A stretch of 64,000 nucleotides of DNA, taken from positions 3,571,848-3,635,847 of the forward strand of contig NZ_CP085154.1 of assembly GCF_022788695.1 (NCBI RefSeq). The letters run 5' to 3'. Made by a program: the position numbers and the translations under genes. The DNA comes from Pseudosulfitobacter sp. DSM 107133. Lineage in GTDB: Bacteria > Pseudomonadota > Alphaproteobacteria > Rhodobacterales > Rhodobacteraceae. Shown in pieces: positions 28,354-37,796 of the stretch (its first letter is position 1; every line of letters starts with the position of its first letter). A model generated the notes under the pieces. That model did not search any database. It saw nothing but the letters and a program-made list of their open reading frames with translations, and was not told the origin of the DNA.

Positions 28354-30024
28354 ATGATGAGCAACGTACCAAATCAAAACGCCGAAGACGGCCCGGTGAT
28401 GGCCGCTGACGGCACCCCGCTGAAACGCAGCCTTGCGCGTGCCCTGCGCCGCCAGAAAAGCCGCGCCTTGCTTCTGATTGCGCCGTTGCTGATCTTTGTT
28501 CTCGTGACCTTTATCATTCCGATCGGATCGATGCTGTTCCGGTCTGTCGAGAACGACATCGTGGCCAACACACTGCCCAATGCGGTACGCCAGCTTGCCG
28601 GCTGGGACGCCACATCGGGCGAAATCCCCTCTGAAGCTGTCTATCAGGCCATGTATTATGACCTGTTCGTCGCCGTCGAAGCCAAACGTCACACGCGTTT
28701 GGGTTCACGCCTGAACTATGAAAAATCCGGGATCTCATCCCTGTTCCGCCAAAGCGGCCGCAAGGTTGACGATCTGGCAAAAGACGCCACCAAGGCGCTG
28801 GAAAAGGCCCTCCCGGCCTTTAAGGACGGTGAAACCTGGTACGCGCTGATGAACGCAGGCAACGACGAGGCCGACACCGGACTGCTAAGCGCCATGCGTG
28901 GACGCATCGGTCGACTGAACGACAGCTCGGCCTCAGCCAAAATGGACTTTGCCCCCAGTGCCCAGATGGCCGACGCGCTGCCCCTGACCACCCGCAGCTA
29001 TACTGAATGGGCCGTCTACGAGGCCACTGAAGAACAGCGCGACCCCGCCACACGCGATCCGTGGGAACTGGTGCCGCTGGCCTTGCTGCAAGAGCTGAAA
29101 ACAGCCGACCTGTCAGGCCTGTCAGGCCCGCGTGCCGATCTGTTGAAACAAGCGCAGGCTGTGCAATTCGACATTCCCGCCTTTTCCAGGGTTTTCACCG
29201 ACATTGACCCCGAGTGGGCGACACCCGGGCCATGGGAAACACTGCAAACCCATTCCTCGAAATACACCGCCGGTTACTTTCTGAATGCGATAGATGCGCA
29301 GAAAACGCCGGAAGGCATTGCCTGGCAGCCGGAAGACAAGCAGATCCTGCTGAAACTTTTCGGACGCACGCTGATCATGTCGCTGGTGATCACCGGATCC
29401 TGTATCCTGCTGGGCTATCCGGTGGCGTGGCTTCTGGCCAACCTGCCCACCGCCAAGGCCAACCTGCTGATGATCCTCGTGCTGCTGCCCTTCTGGACCT
29501 CGCTTCTGGTGCGCACATCGGCCTGGAAGGTCATGCTGCAACAACAGGGTGTGATCAACGACGTGCTGGTCTGGCTGGGGCTGGTGGACGACGCCAACCG
29601 CCTGATCATGATCAACAACCAGTTCGGCACGATCGTGGCCATGACACACATCCTGCTGCCGTTCATGATCCTGCCGATGTATTCGGTGATGCAAACCGTA
29701 CCGCCGACCTATCTGCGGGCGGCAAAATCACTGGGGGCGACGAACTGGACGGCCTTCTGGCGCGTCTACTTCCCCCAGTCGATTCCGGGCATCGGTGCGG
29801 GGTCGATTCTCGTATTCATCCTGTCCATCGGCTACTACATCACCCCCGAAATCGTCGGCGGAACCAAAGGCGTGTTCATCTCGAACCGCATCGCCTACCA
29901 CATTTCGTCCTCGCTGAACTGGGGCCTCGCGGCCGCGCTGGGGTCGATCCTGCTGGCGGTCGTTCTTCTCCTTTACTGGTGCTACGACCGGATCGTCGGC
30001 ATCGACAACGTGAAACTGGGATAA
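28354..30024 (+). CDS. ABC transporter permease, PotB type, with a ~270-residue extracytoplasmic insertion
   Basis: 556 aa, about twice the normal PotB length. Membrane segment 1 is at about residues 39-61, then a long, charged, helical non-membrane stretch (about 62-332) precedes the normal five-helix permease core from residue 335. The EAA loop LRAAKSLGATNWTAFWRVYF is intact. The insert should face the periplasm and may contact the binding protein. There is no frame break inside it. Start could be either of two adjacent ATGs. Confidence 0.85.
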   Translation: MMSNVPNQNAEDGPVMAADGTPLKRSLARALRRQKSRALLLIAPLLIFVLVTFIIPIGSMLFRSVENDIVANTLPNAVRQLAGWDATSGEIPSEAVYQAMYYDLFVAVEAKRHTRLGSRLNYEKSGISSLFRQSGRKVDDLAKDATKALEKALPAFKDGETWYALMNAGNDEADTGLLSAMRGRIGRLNDSSASAKMDFAPSAQMADALPLTTRSYTEWAVYEATEEQRDPATRDPWELVPLALLQELKTADLSGLSGPRADLLKQAQAVQFDIPAFSRVFTDIDPEWATPGPWETLQTHSSKYTAGYFLNAIDAQKTPEGIAWQPEDKQILLKLFGRTLIMSLVITGSCILLGYPVAWLLANLPTAKANLLMILVLLPFWTSLLVRTSAWKVMLQQQGVINDVLVWLGLVDDANRLIMINNQFGTIVAMTHILLPFMILPMYSVMQTVPPTYLRAAKSLGATNWTAFWRVYFPQSIPGIGAGSILVFILSIGYYITPEIVGGTKGVFISNRIAYHISSSLNWGLAAALGSILLAVVLLLYWCYDRIVGIDNVKLG

Positions 30025-30030
30025 CTGATT

Positions 30031-30915
30031 ATGGGCCTGCCTCCTTATGCAACGACACCGCAGCGGATCTGGTACTATTCCTTCCGCTTCATCTGCGCGC
30101 TGATCTTCATCTTTCTGATCACGCCGATCATCGTGGTGATGCCGCTCAGCTTCAACGCCGAGAACTTCTTTACCTTCACGCCGGAAATGCTGCGGCTGGA
30201 CCCTGACGGTTATTCGCTGAAGCACTATCAGGACTTCTTTACCAACAACGAATGGCAGCGCAGCCTGAAAAACTCGCTGATCATCGCGCCCTTTGCCACC
30301 GTGATCTCGGTGTCGCTGGGCACGCTGGCGGCCATCGGTCTGTCGCAATCCCACGTCCCGTTCAAAGGAACGATTATGGCGATCCTGATCTCGCCAATGA
30401 TCGTACCGTTGATCATCTCTGCGACCGGCATGTTCTTTTTCTACTCAACTCTGGGCAACTGGCTGGAAACGACCCTGGGGCTCGACAAGAACTTTGTCGG
30501 ATACGTCAAGGTCATCCTCGCCCACGCGGTGCTTGGCATCCCCTTCGTGATCATCACCGTCACGGCCACGCTGGTCGGCTTTGACCGCTCGCTGACCCGC
30601 GCGGCGGCCAACATGGGCGCCAACCCGGTCACTACTTTCTTCCGCGTGCAAATGCCGCTGATCCTGCCCGGCGTGATCTCGGGCGGCCTCTTCGCCTTTA
30701 TCACCTCCTTTGACGAAGTCGTTGTTGTCCTCTTTGTCGGCTCCGCCGGCCAGAAAACGCTGCCCTGGCAGATGTTCACCGGCCTGCGCGAACAGATCAG
30801 CCCGACGATCCTCGCGGTCGCCACGCTTCTGGTCGGTATCTCGATCATTCTGCTGACCGTGGTCGAACTGCTGCGCCGTCGCTCGGAACGTCTGCGCGGC
30901 ATCGTCGAAAGCTAA
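30031..30915 (+). CDS. ABC transporter permease, PotC type (second system)
   Basis: 294 aa with six hydrophobic segments. The EAA loop is TRAAANMGANPVTTFFRVQMP. It is the standard-length partner of the long PotB-type permease, 6 nt upstream. It is the last gene of the ATPase-SBP-permease-permease operon. Confidence 0.88.
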   Translation: MGLPPYATTPQRIWYYSFRFICALIFIFLITPIIVVMPLSFNAENFFTFTPEMLRLDPDGYSLKHYQDFFTNNEWQRSLKNSLIIAPFATVISVSLGTLAAIGLSQSHVPFKGTIMAILISPMIVPLIISATGMFFFYSTLGNWLETTLGLDKNFVGYVKVILAHAVLGIPFVIITVTATLVGFDRSLTRAAANMGANPVTTFFRVQMPLILPGVISGGLFAFITSFDEVVVVLFVGSAGQKTLPWQMFTGLREQISPTILAVATLLVGISIILLTVVELLRRRSERLRGIVES

Positions 30916-30941
30916 ACTTCTTTTGGCCTAAAATATCCCGA

Positions 30942-30963
30942 GGTCCGGGGCAGCGCCCCGGTC
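30942..30963 (+). terminator. GC hairpin after the second ABC operon
   Basis: CCGGGGC-AGC-GCCCCGG (30945-30961) forms a 7-bp stem with a 3-nt loop between the convergent permease and lytic transglycosylase genes. No clear U tract, so it may be a bidirectional weak terminator or a copy of a dispersed intergenic repeat. Confidence 0.45.
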
Positions 30964-30969
30964 CTGCCC

Positions 30970-32256
30970 CTACCCGCCACGCAAGCGCTCAAGCAAACGC
31001 AGCGACGCATAGCCATCCGGCACAATCCCCTTAGACAATTGATACCGCCGCACCGCGTCCACCGTCAGCGGACCGATCTTGGCGTCAATCTTGTGCGTAT
31101 CAAACCCTTGCGCCGTCAGCCGTTCCTGAAGCTCAATTCGCTCGGCAAACGTCAGCACCCGATCACCGCGCGGCCAGTTTGCGCGTATCGCAGCACCACC
31201 CCGAATGCGATCAGCCAGATAACCGACCCCGATCACATAGGCATCGGCGGTGTTATAGGCCTCGATGACCTCGAAATTATCAAACACCAGGAAAGCGGCC
31301 CCTTCGGCCCCCGCAGGCAGCAGAACTGCCGCCGGCCCATGGTCCGGCACCGGCCCGCCGACGCCTTTCACCCCCAAGCCTGCCCAGACCGAGGGCAGCT
31401 TGGTGATCTCGCGGTTGGCTTGCGTGTAATCAAACCCCTCAGGCAGCGTCACCTCGACGCCCCAGGGCATACCTGTCTGCCAGCCGTGGTGTTTCAGATA
31501 GGCCGCCGTCGACGCCAGGGCATCCGTCGGATCGTCGGACCAGATGTCACGCTTGCCGTCGCCGGTGAAGTCCACCGCATGGGCCAGAAACGATGTGGGC
31601 ATGAACTGGGTATGCCCCATCGCCCCCGCCCAACTGCCATTCATACGCGCGGCGGCCACGTCGCCATTCTCCAGAATCGTCAGCGCCGCCATCAGCTGTT
31701 CTTCAAAGAACGACGACCGCCGCGTGTCATAGGCCAGCGAGGCCAGGCTTTGCACCGTGCTGTTCGATCCGCGAAACCCGCCATAGGCGCTCTCCAGACC
31801 CCAGATCGCGGTCACCACGTATTTATCGACGCCGTATTTGGCCTCGATCCTGTCCAGCGTGGCGCCGTGTTTGCGCATCGCCTCCTGACCGTTGGCGATA
31901 CGGGCGTCTGACACCGCGGTGTCCAGATAGTCCCAGATCGTCTTGGTAAACTCCGACTGGTTGCGGTCGCGCCGCACCACGTCCGCGTCAAAGGTGATGC
32001 CGGCAAAAGCGGCGTCCAGCGTGCTCTGCCGGATGCCTTTGGCCATGGCGCGCGGATAGAACCCTTTGATCCAGTCCTGAAAGCCTGCGTTCGACAGTGT
32101 TTCAGTCTCTGTGACAGGGGTTTCGCCCACGGTGGTGCCACTGGCTGATACCGCCGGTTGCGGACGCAAGACGGGCCGGATCGATGTTTCAGCCAGCACA
32201 ATGCCGCCGAATCCGACGCCCAGCGCCGCTGCTGCTGACAGGGAAAGATACCGCAT
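30970..32256 (-). CDS. Lytic murein transglycosylase (MltB family) with peptidoglycan-binding domain
   Basis: 428 aa. A signal peptide or anchor (about residues 1-22) is followed by the catalytic domain with the active-site Glu in AIWGLESAYGG and later GAMGHTQFMPTSF. A C-terminal PG_binding_1 domain (about 365-425) contains LTVDAVRRYQLSKGIVPDGY. It cleaves peptidoglycan to 1,6-anhydromuropeptides. A Pro/Thr-rich linker follows the signal. Confidence 0.92.
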   Translation of the reverse strand: MRYLSLSAAAALGVGFGGIVLAETSIRPVLRPQPAVSASGTTVGETPVTETETLSNAGFQDWIKGFYPRAMAKGIRQSTLDAAFAGITFDADVVRRDRNQSEFTKTIWDYLDTAVSDARIANGQEAMRKHGATLDRIEAKYGVDKYVVTAIWGLESAYGGFRGSNSTVQSLASLAYDTRRSSFFEEQLMAALTILENGDVAAARMNGSWAGAMGHTQFMPTSFLAHAVDFTGDGKRDIWSDDPTDALASTAAYLKHHGWQTGMPWGVEVTLPEGFDYTQANREITKLPSVWAGLGVKGVGGPVPDHGPAAVLLPAGAEGAAFLVFDNFEVIEAYNTADAYVIGVGYLADRIRGGAAIRANWPRGDRVLTFAERIELQERLTAQGFDTHKIDAKIGPLTVDAVRRYQLSKGIVPDGYASLRLLERLRGG

Positions 32257-32331
32257 AGTGCCTCGATTCTCGCTGGTGTGGTCCGCGTGATTGGCCGCAG
32301 GTTAGCGGCAAAACCCGGCTGCCGAAAGCGG

Positions 32332-33036
32332 TCAGGGCAGACAGTGGCGTTCCTGATCGGCCCGGATCCGCTCAAGGTGCTGGCGCAGCAGCGCCACGCG
32401 GTGCGGTCGAAAGCTGGTGTCGGTGCGTTCCAGATCGCTCATCCGGTCCAGCCGGAACGTCCGGAAGTCCTGTCGCAGCAGGCACCAGGCCAACAGCACG
32501 TTGTTGTGGTCGAAATAGACGATCCCCAGCGGGCGCACGCTGCGTTCGGTCTGTCGCGCCTCGGCGTCGGAATAGGAAAACCGCACGCAAACCTCGTCCC
32601 AGGTGGCCGCGCGCAGCAGGCCCACGTCGATGGTGGGGGCGGCGGGGCGGTGGAACCGGTGCGCGTCCAGAATCGCATGTTTCAACCGGTGGGCCTGACG
32701 GGGCGGCACGCGCGCCTGAATTTTGACCAGCGCCGATTCCGCCGCTTTGGACAGTGCCGGATCGCCAATCACCGCCACATCGCGCAGGCCCAGCACCAGC
32801 GCCTCCAGTTCGTCATCCTCGAACCCCAGCGGTGGCAGTGTTGCGTCCTCGATCAAGGTAAAGCCAAAGCCTGCCTCGCCGTCGATCACAGCCCCCAACC
32901 CGCGCAACGCATCAATGTCACGGTACACGGTGCGCAAGGACACATCCATGTCGTCAGCCAGCTGCTGTGCCGTGACAGGCGGAGGCAGGCGACGCAAATG
33001 TTGCATCAATTGGAACAGGCGATGTGTACGGCTCAT
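32332..33036 (-). CDS. YafY-type transcriptional regulator (HTH + WYL domain)
   Basis: 234 aa. It has an N-terminal HTH (about residues 5-60, with DDMDVSLRTVYRDIDAL as the recognition part) and a WYL ligand domain (about 130-210). Start at MSRTHRLFQLM. WYL regulators commonly sense nucleic acid or nucleotide signals. The target is unknown; it stands alone between mltB-like and rnr. Confidence 0.85.
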   Translation of the reverse strand: MSRTHRLFQLMQHLRRLPPPVTAQQLADDMDVSLRTVYRDIDALRGLGAVIDGEAGFGFTLIEDATLPPLGFEDDELEALVLGLRDVAVIGDPALSKAAESALVKIQARVPPRQAHRLKHAILDAHRFHRPAAPTIDVGLLRAATWDEVCVRFSYSDAEARQTERSVRPLGIVYFDHNNVLLAWCLLRQDFRTFRLDRMSDLERTDTSFRPHRVALLRQHLERIRADQERHCLP

Positions 33037-33087
33037 GCGCCAGTTATAACACAACTCCTGTCAGAAATTGACAGCAGACATTCGAAT

Positions 33088-35343
33088 CTAACCGCGTTTC
33101 CGGCTGACCTTGCGTTTGATCTTGTCGGTTTTGCGTTTGCCCTTGGCCGCCTTGCGCCGTGGTGAACGACCTGCGGGTGAACGGCTGCCGCCTTGGGGCA
33201 TTTTTTCCCCGTCAATCGTCAACAGCTCCAGCGCCACGCCCCCTGTGACCGGCGTGGCTTCGGTCAGGCGCGCGGTCACCCGTTGGCCGACACCGATGGT
33301 CAGGCCGGTGTCCGCCCCCATCAGCGTGCCCGCCTCGCGGTCAAAGTGGAAGAACTCGCGTCCCAGCGTGCGGATCGGCACCAGCCCGTCGGCACCGCTG
33401 TCGTCCAGTTTTACAAACGCGCCGAACTTGGCCACGCCGCTGATCCGTCCGGTGAATTCGTCGCCCACCCGTTCCGACAGGTAGGAAGCCAGATAGCGGT
33501 CGGTCGTGTCCCGTTCGGCGACCATCGACCGGCGTTCCGTGTCGGAAATATGTTGGCCTGTCTCTTCCAGCCGTTCGATGTCCTCGGGCTTCAGCCCGTC
33601 CTTTCCCCAGCCATGCGCCGTGACCAGCGCGCGGTGCACGATCAGATCGGCATAGCGGCGAATGGGCGAGGTGAAGTGCGCGTAATTGCGCAAGGCCAGA
33701 CCAAAGTGGCCAAAGTTCTGCGGCCCGTAATAGGCTTGCATCATTGACCGCAGGGTCGAGATGTTGATCAACTCGGCATCCTCGGACCCCGCAGCAGAGT
33801 TCAGCAGGTTGTTCAGATGCGCGGTTTTCAACACCTGCCCCTTGGCCAGCGGAAACCCTGCCTCAAGCGCGATTTCACGCAGGGCGTTCAGCTTTTCGGG
33901 GCTGGGTTCTTCGTGGACGCGGAACAGCAGCGGCTGTTTCTTGGCGATCAGGGTCTCGGCGGCGGCGACGTTGGCCAGCACCATGAATTCCTCGATCAGA
34001 CGGTGGGCATCCAGCCGTTCCTTGAAGTTGACAGAGCTGACGGTGCCGTCGTCTTCCAGCACGATCTGCCGTTCGGGCAGGTCCAGCTCCAGCGGCTGAC
34101 GCAAATGGCGTGCTTTGACCAAAGCGGCATAGGCGTCATAGAGGGGCTGCAAAACAGGCTCTAACAAGGGACCGCACCGGTCGTTGGGGTTGCCGTCAAT
34201 GGCTGCCTGCACTTCTTCGTAGTTTAGCGACGCGGGTGACCGCATCAGACCGCGCACGAACTTGTGGCTCAGCTTTTCGCCCTGCGCGTCGATCTGCATC
34301 CGCACGGCGATACAGGCACGCGGCACGCCCTCGTGCAGGCTGCACAGGTCGCCGGACAGACGGTCGGGCAACATCGGCACCACGCGGTCGGGGAAATAGG
34401 TCGAGTTGCCGCGCTTGCGCGCCTCGCGGTCCAGCGCCGAACCGGGCGTGACATAGGCCGCCACATCCGCAATCGCGACCCAGATGATATGGCCGCCCTT
34501 GTTCTTGGGATCATCGTCGGCATGGGCATAGCAGGCGTCGTCGTGGTCGCGCGCATCCCACGGGTCGATGGTGATCAGCGGCATGTCGCGCAGGTCCTCG
34601 CGGCCTTTCAGGCCCATCGGCTTCATCGCGTCGGCCTCGGCGATCACCTCGTCGGGGAAATCATCGGGGATGCCGTGCTGGCGGATGGCGATCAGCGACA
34701 CAGCCTTGGGCGCAGACGGATCGCCCAGCCGTTCCACAATGCGCGCACGCGGCAGGCCCATGCGGGCGGGGCCGGCCAGTTCCGCCTCGACCAGCTCGCC
34801 GTCCTTGGCGCCACCCGTGGCGTCGGATGGCACCTGCCATTCCTTGTCGGCGCCCTTGTCCACGGGCAGGATACGCCCGCCTTCGGCTGTTTTGCGGAAC
34901 ACGCCTAGGATCTTCTTGGGGTTGCTGCCAACCCGCCGGATCATCCGCGCCTCGTAATTGTGATCCTCTGCCGTCACCACGGTCAGGCGCGCCAGAATAC
35001 GGTCGCCTTCGCCCAGCGCCGGATCGGATGCGCGGGTGATCATCAGCACCACGGGTTCTACCCCCGTGCCGTGCCATTCAAGGGGCCGCGCGAACAGGTC
35101 GCCGTTGCTGTCAGGGGCCAGCACCTGCAAGATGCTGACGGGTGGCAAGCGGTCGGGGTCCTGATAGGTCTTTTTGCGCTTTTCCAGATGACCTTCGTCT
35201 TCCAGTTCGCGCAGCAGGCGTTTCAGGTCGATCCGAGCCGCGCCTTTGATCCCGAAGGCCTTGGCGATGTCACGCTTGGCGGTCAGGGTCGGATTGGCGG
35301 CAATCCAGTCGAGGATCTCGGGTTTTGAAGGTATACGGCTCAT
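33088..35343 (-). CDS. rnr: Ribonuclease R
   Basis: 751 aa. It has an N-terminal helix-turn-helix, cold-shock domains, and an RNB catalytic domain with the Asp cluster in TIDPWDARDHDDACY. An S1 domain (about 630-715, GRISGVAKFGAFVKLDDSG) is followed by a Lys/Arg-rich tail. It is a 3'-5' exoribonuclease for structured RNA. A good GGAGGT site precedes the ATG. Confidence 0.96.
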   Translation of the reverse strand: MSRIPSKPEILDWIAANPTLTAKRDIAKAFGIKGAARIDLKRLLRELEDEGHLEKRKKTYQDPDRLPPVSILQVLAPDSNGDLFARPLEWHGTGVEPVVLMITRASDPALGEGDRILARLTVVTAEDHNYEARMIRRVGSNPKKILGVFRKTAEGGRILPVDKGADKEWQVPSDATGGAKDGELVEAELAGPARMGLPRARIVERLGDPSAPKAVSLIAIRQHGIPDDFPDEVIAEADAMKPMGLKGREDLRDMPLITIDPWDARDHDDACYAHADDDPKNKGGHIIWVAIADVAAYVTPGSALDREARKRGNSTYFPDRVVPMLPDRLSGDLCSLHEGVPRACIAVRMQIDAQGEKLSHKFVRGLMRSPASLNYEEVQAAIDGNPNDRCGPLLEPVLQPLYDAYAALVKARHLRQPLELDLPERQIVLEDDGTVSSVNFKERLDAHRLIEEFMVLANVAAAETLIAKKQPLLFRVHEEPSPEKLNALREIALEAGFPLAKGQVLKTAHLNNLLNSAAGSEDAELINISTLRSMMQAYYGPQNFGHFGLALRNYAHFTSPIRRYADLIVHRALVTAHGWGKDGLKPEDIERLEETGQHISDTERRSMVAERDTTDRYLASYLSERVGDEFTGRISGVAKFGAFVKLDDSGADGLVPIRTLGREFFHFDREAGTLMGADTGLTIGVGQRVTARLTEATPVTGGVALELLTIDGEKMPQGGSRSPAGRSPRRKAAKGKRKTDKIKRKVSRKRG

Positions 35344-35381
35344 ACCTCCGAGGTAGCACGGGCATGAGGCAGCGTCATCGG

Positions 35382-35969
35382 CTATTTATCGTGTCCGGCG
35401 CGGGGCAGATCGGCGGCGGAGTCCACATCTTGCAGGGTCGCGATCTGGGCAATGCGCAGGCCGGACAGCGTGGCGCGGGTGTCGGCCAGCGCGTGTTCGG
35501 TGGACCAGCGGACGCCGTGGAACAGCCCGCGCGGCAAGGGGTGCGCGCGGCGCAGGCCGATCAGCCAGTAGCCGCCATCGTGGGCGGGGCCAAAGACGGC
35601 GTCGTGATCGCCCAGCGCCTTGAACGCTTGGGCGATGTGCGCGCGGGTGATGCCCGGCACGTCAGCCCCGATCACACAGACCGGGCCGCCCGCGCGTGCC
35701 ATCATCCGCGCCATCCGGTCGCCCAGATCGCCCTGCCCCTGCGGCCAGCGCGGCAGATGCGCGGGCCAGACGCGGCTGGTCATACCTGCGCGGTCGGGGG
35801 CGACGGCCAGAACCGTGGTCCAGCGCGGATCGTCGATGGTGCGCAGCAGGCGGCGGACCTGATGGCGGAACCACCATGCAGCGGCGGTCATGCCAATGTC
35901 GCGGCCAAGCCGGGTTTTCACCCGCCCCGCACGCGGCTCTTTGACCATGACCACCAGGGTGGGGGTCAC
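35382..35969 (-). CDS. DUF2064 / TIGR04282-type glycosyltransferase
   Basis: 195 aa. It resembles the family that contains VMVKEPRAGRVKTRLG near the N-terminus and GADVPGITRAHI with GGYWLIGL later. This family has been linked to arsenosugar and other secondary sugar-nucleotide chemistry; no arsenosugar partner gene is nearby. GTG start overlaps the GNAT stop (GTGA). Confidence 0.8.
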   Translation of the reverse strand: MTPTLVVMVKEPRAGRVKTRLGRDIGMTAAAWWFRHQVRRLLRTIDDPRWTTVLAVAPDRAGMTSRVWPAHLPRWPQGQGDLGDRMARMMARAGGPVCVIGADVPGITRAHIAQAFKALGDHDAVFGPAHDGGYWLIGLRRAHPLPRGLFHGVRWSTEHALADTRATLSGLRIAQIATLQDVDSAADLPRAGHDK

Positions 35970-36388
35970 AGGGTCAGTTCCATGTCGCGGTGGCGAATGC
36001 CCGCGTCCAGATAGACAGGCCCATAGGCGGAAAATCCCAGCTTTTCATAGAAAGGAATCGCATATTCCTGCGATCCCAGCTTGGCCCGTGTCACGCCCGC
36101 CTGATCCCGCACCACATCCAGCGCTGCGCGGATCAGAGCGGCCCCAAGGCCCGTACCGCGCTGGTCTTTCAGCACGCAGACGCGGCCGATCTTGGCCGTG
36201 TCGTCCAACAGGATGATCCGCGCCGACCCGACCGGACGACCCGCATCGGTGGCAAGGATATGCAGCGCGTCCTCATCCAGATCGTCGATCTCGTCCGCCT
36301 CGGGCACCTGTTGCTCTTCAATGAACACCGTGCGTCGCAAGGCGCGGCAGGCGTCAATATCGCGGGTCGTGGCAATCTGGACCGTCAT
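35966..36388 (-). CDS. GNAT family N-acetyltransferase
   Basis: 140 aa. The acetyl-CoA site appears in [20 protein letters not shown] and the late [18 protein letters not shown]. It looks like a YjcF-type small GNAT enzyme. It overlaps the dapE stop (ATGA), so it is translationally coupled. Substrate unknown. Confidence 0.82.
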   Translation of the reverse strand: MTVQIATTRDIDACRALRRTVFIEEQQVPEADEIDDLDEDALHILATDAGRPVGSARIILLDDTAKIGRVCVLKDQRGTGLGAALIRAALDVVRDQAGVTRAKLGSQEYAIPFYEKLGFSAYGPVYLDAGIRHRDMELTL

Positions 36389-37530
36389 GCGAAATAGTCA
36401 CGCAGGATGCGGGCATAGATCGCCTTGAGCTGGTGGATATGTTCGATGCGCACGTGTTCGTCCACCTGGTGCATCGACTGCCCGACCAGACCGAATTCGA
36501 CAACCGGGCAGTGATTCTTGACAAAGCGCGCGTCCGAAGTGCCGCCGGTGGTGGACAGGACCGGCTTGACCCCGGTTTCCGCCTCGACCGCCGTGCTGAT
36601 CAGCGTCGACAGGTCACCGGGCGGTGTCAGGAAGGCCTCGCCCGAAACCTTGATGCGCAGGTCGATTTTCACGCCGAATTCTTCGACGACCTGGTCCACA
36701 TTCTCTTGCAGCCACAAGCTGAGGCTGTCGCCCGAGTGGATGTCGTTGAACCGGATGTTGACGCAGGCAGAGCAGGTCGCCGGAATCACATTGGTGGCGG
36801 GGTTGCCGGTGTCCACTGTGACAACGGCCAGCGTCGAGGGGTCAAAATGGTCGGTCCCCTCGTCCAGCGGATAGCTGGCCAGCCGGTCCATCAGCCGCAC
36901 CATTGCCGGCAGCGGGTTCAGCGCGCGGTGGGGATAGGCGGAATGACCCTGTTTTCCGGTCACGTCGAACCACGCGGTCATTGATCCACGACGGCCAATC
37001 TTCATCATGTCGCCCATGGTCTCGGGGCAGGTCGGTTCGCCCACCAGACAGACGGTCATCGCCTCGCCTTGTGCATCCATGTAATCCAGCAGCGCAGTGG
37101 TGCCGTCCACCGCGTCAGCTTCTTCATCGCCGGTGATGGCCAAAATCACCGCGCCATCGGGCGGCGTATCCTGAACAAAATCAATGGCCGCTGCGGCAAA
37201 GGCGGCAACGCCCGATTTCATATCCGTGGTGCCGCGCCCGTACATCACGCCTTCGACAACTTCGGCGGAGAACGGGGGATGCGTCCACGCGCCTGTATCA
37301 CCCACGGGCACCACATCGGTGTGCCCGTTAAAGCCGAAGGTGCGCGCGTGGCCCTTGTCGCCCCAGCGGGCAAACAGATTGCGAATGCCGCCGCGATCGG
37401 CCCATGACACCGCGAAACCGGCCTGTGACAGCACGTCAGACAGCACATCCAGCGCCCCTTCGTCGGCTGGCGTGACAGAGGCGCATTTGACCAGCTCAGC
37501 GGTCAGATCAACGGGATCAATGGGAGGCAT
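36385..37530 (-). CDS. dapE: Succinyl-diaminopimelate desuccinylase
   Basis: 381 aa M20 enzyme of lysine/meso-diaminopimelate synthesis. Metal-site motifs [25 protein letters not shown] and [12 protein letters not shown] are present. The start at 37530 ([16 protein letters not shown]) has an AAAGGA site; a longer frame is not family-like. dapD lies 5 kb away on the same strand, separated by the Hint/receptor block. Confidence 0.92.
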   Translation of the reverse strand: MPPIDPVDLTAELVKCASVTPADEGALDVLSDVLSQAGFAVSWADRGGIRNLFARWGDKGHARTFGFNGHTDVVPVGDTGAWTHPPFSAEVVEGVMYGRGTTDMKSGVAAFAAAAIDFVQDTPPDGAVILAITGDEEADAVDGTTALLDYMDAQGEAMTVCLVGEPTCPETMGDMMKIGRRGSMTAWFDVTGKQGHSAYPHRALNPLPAMVRLMDRLASYPLDEGTDHFDPSTLAVVTVDTGNPATNVIPATCSACVNIRFNDIHSGDSLSLWLQENVDQVVEEFGVKIDLRIKVSGEAFLTPPGDLSTLISTAVEAETGVKPVLSTTGGTSDARFVKNHCPVVEFGLVGQSMHQVDEHVRIEHIHQLKAIYARILRDYFA

Positions 37531-37796
37531 TTGGTTTCCTTTGGTCAACGATACTGCGCGGCGATCACAGAATTGTGGCGAAATCGGCACAAAACCGCGC
37601 TCTTTACATGGAGTTTTTGTTAACAAACTCCAAAAATACATGCTAGGCTTGCGGCAATAACATGACCCGAGGCAGGGCATTCAGCAGTACCGCCATCAAC
37701 GTATGGCACAAACATGCAAAAACCGCATGGCGTAATGGGCACAGGATAACTGTGCGCTGCTGATTGATCTGTCTCGCTTAAGGGCAAGAGGCAGAC

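Noticed and set aside
37704..37717. Sigma-54-like TGGCAC...TGC before the Hint gene
   Set aside because: GG to GC spacing is 9 instead of 10 nt and no activator gene is near.
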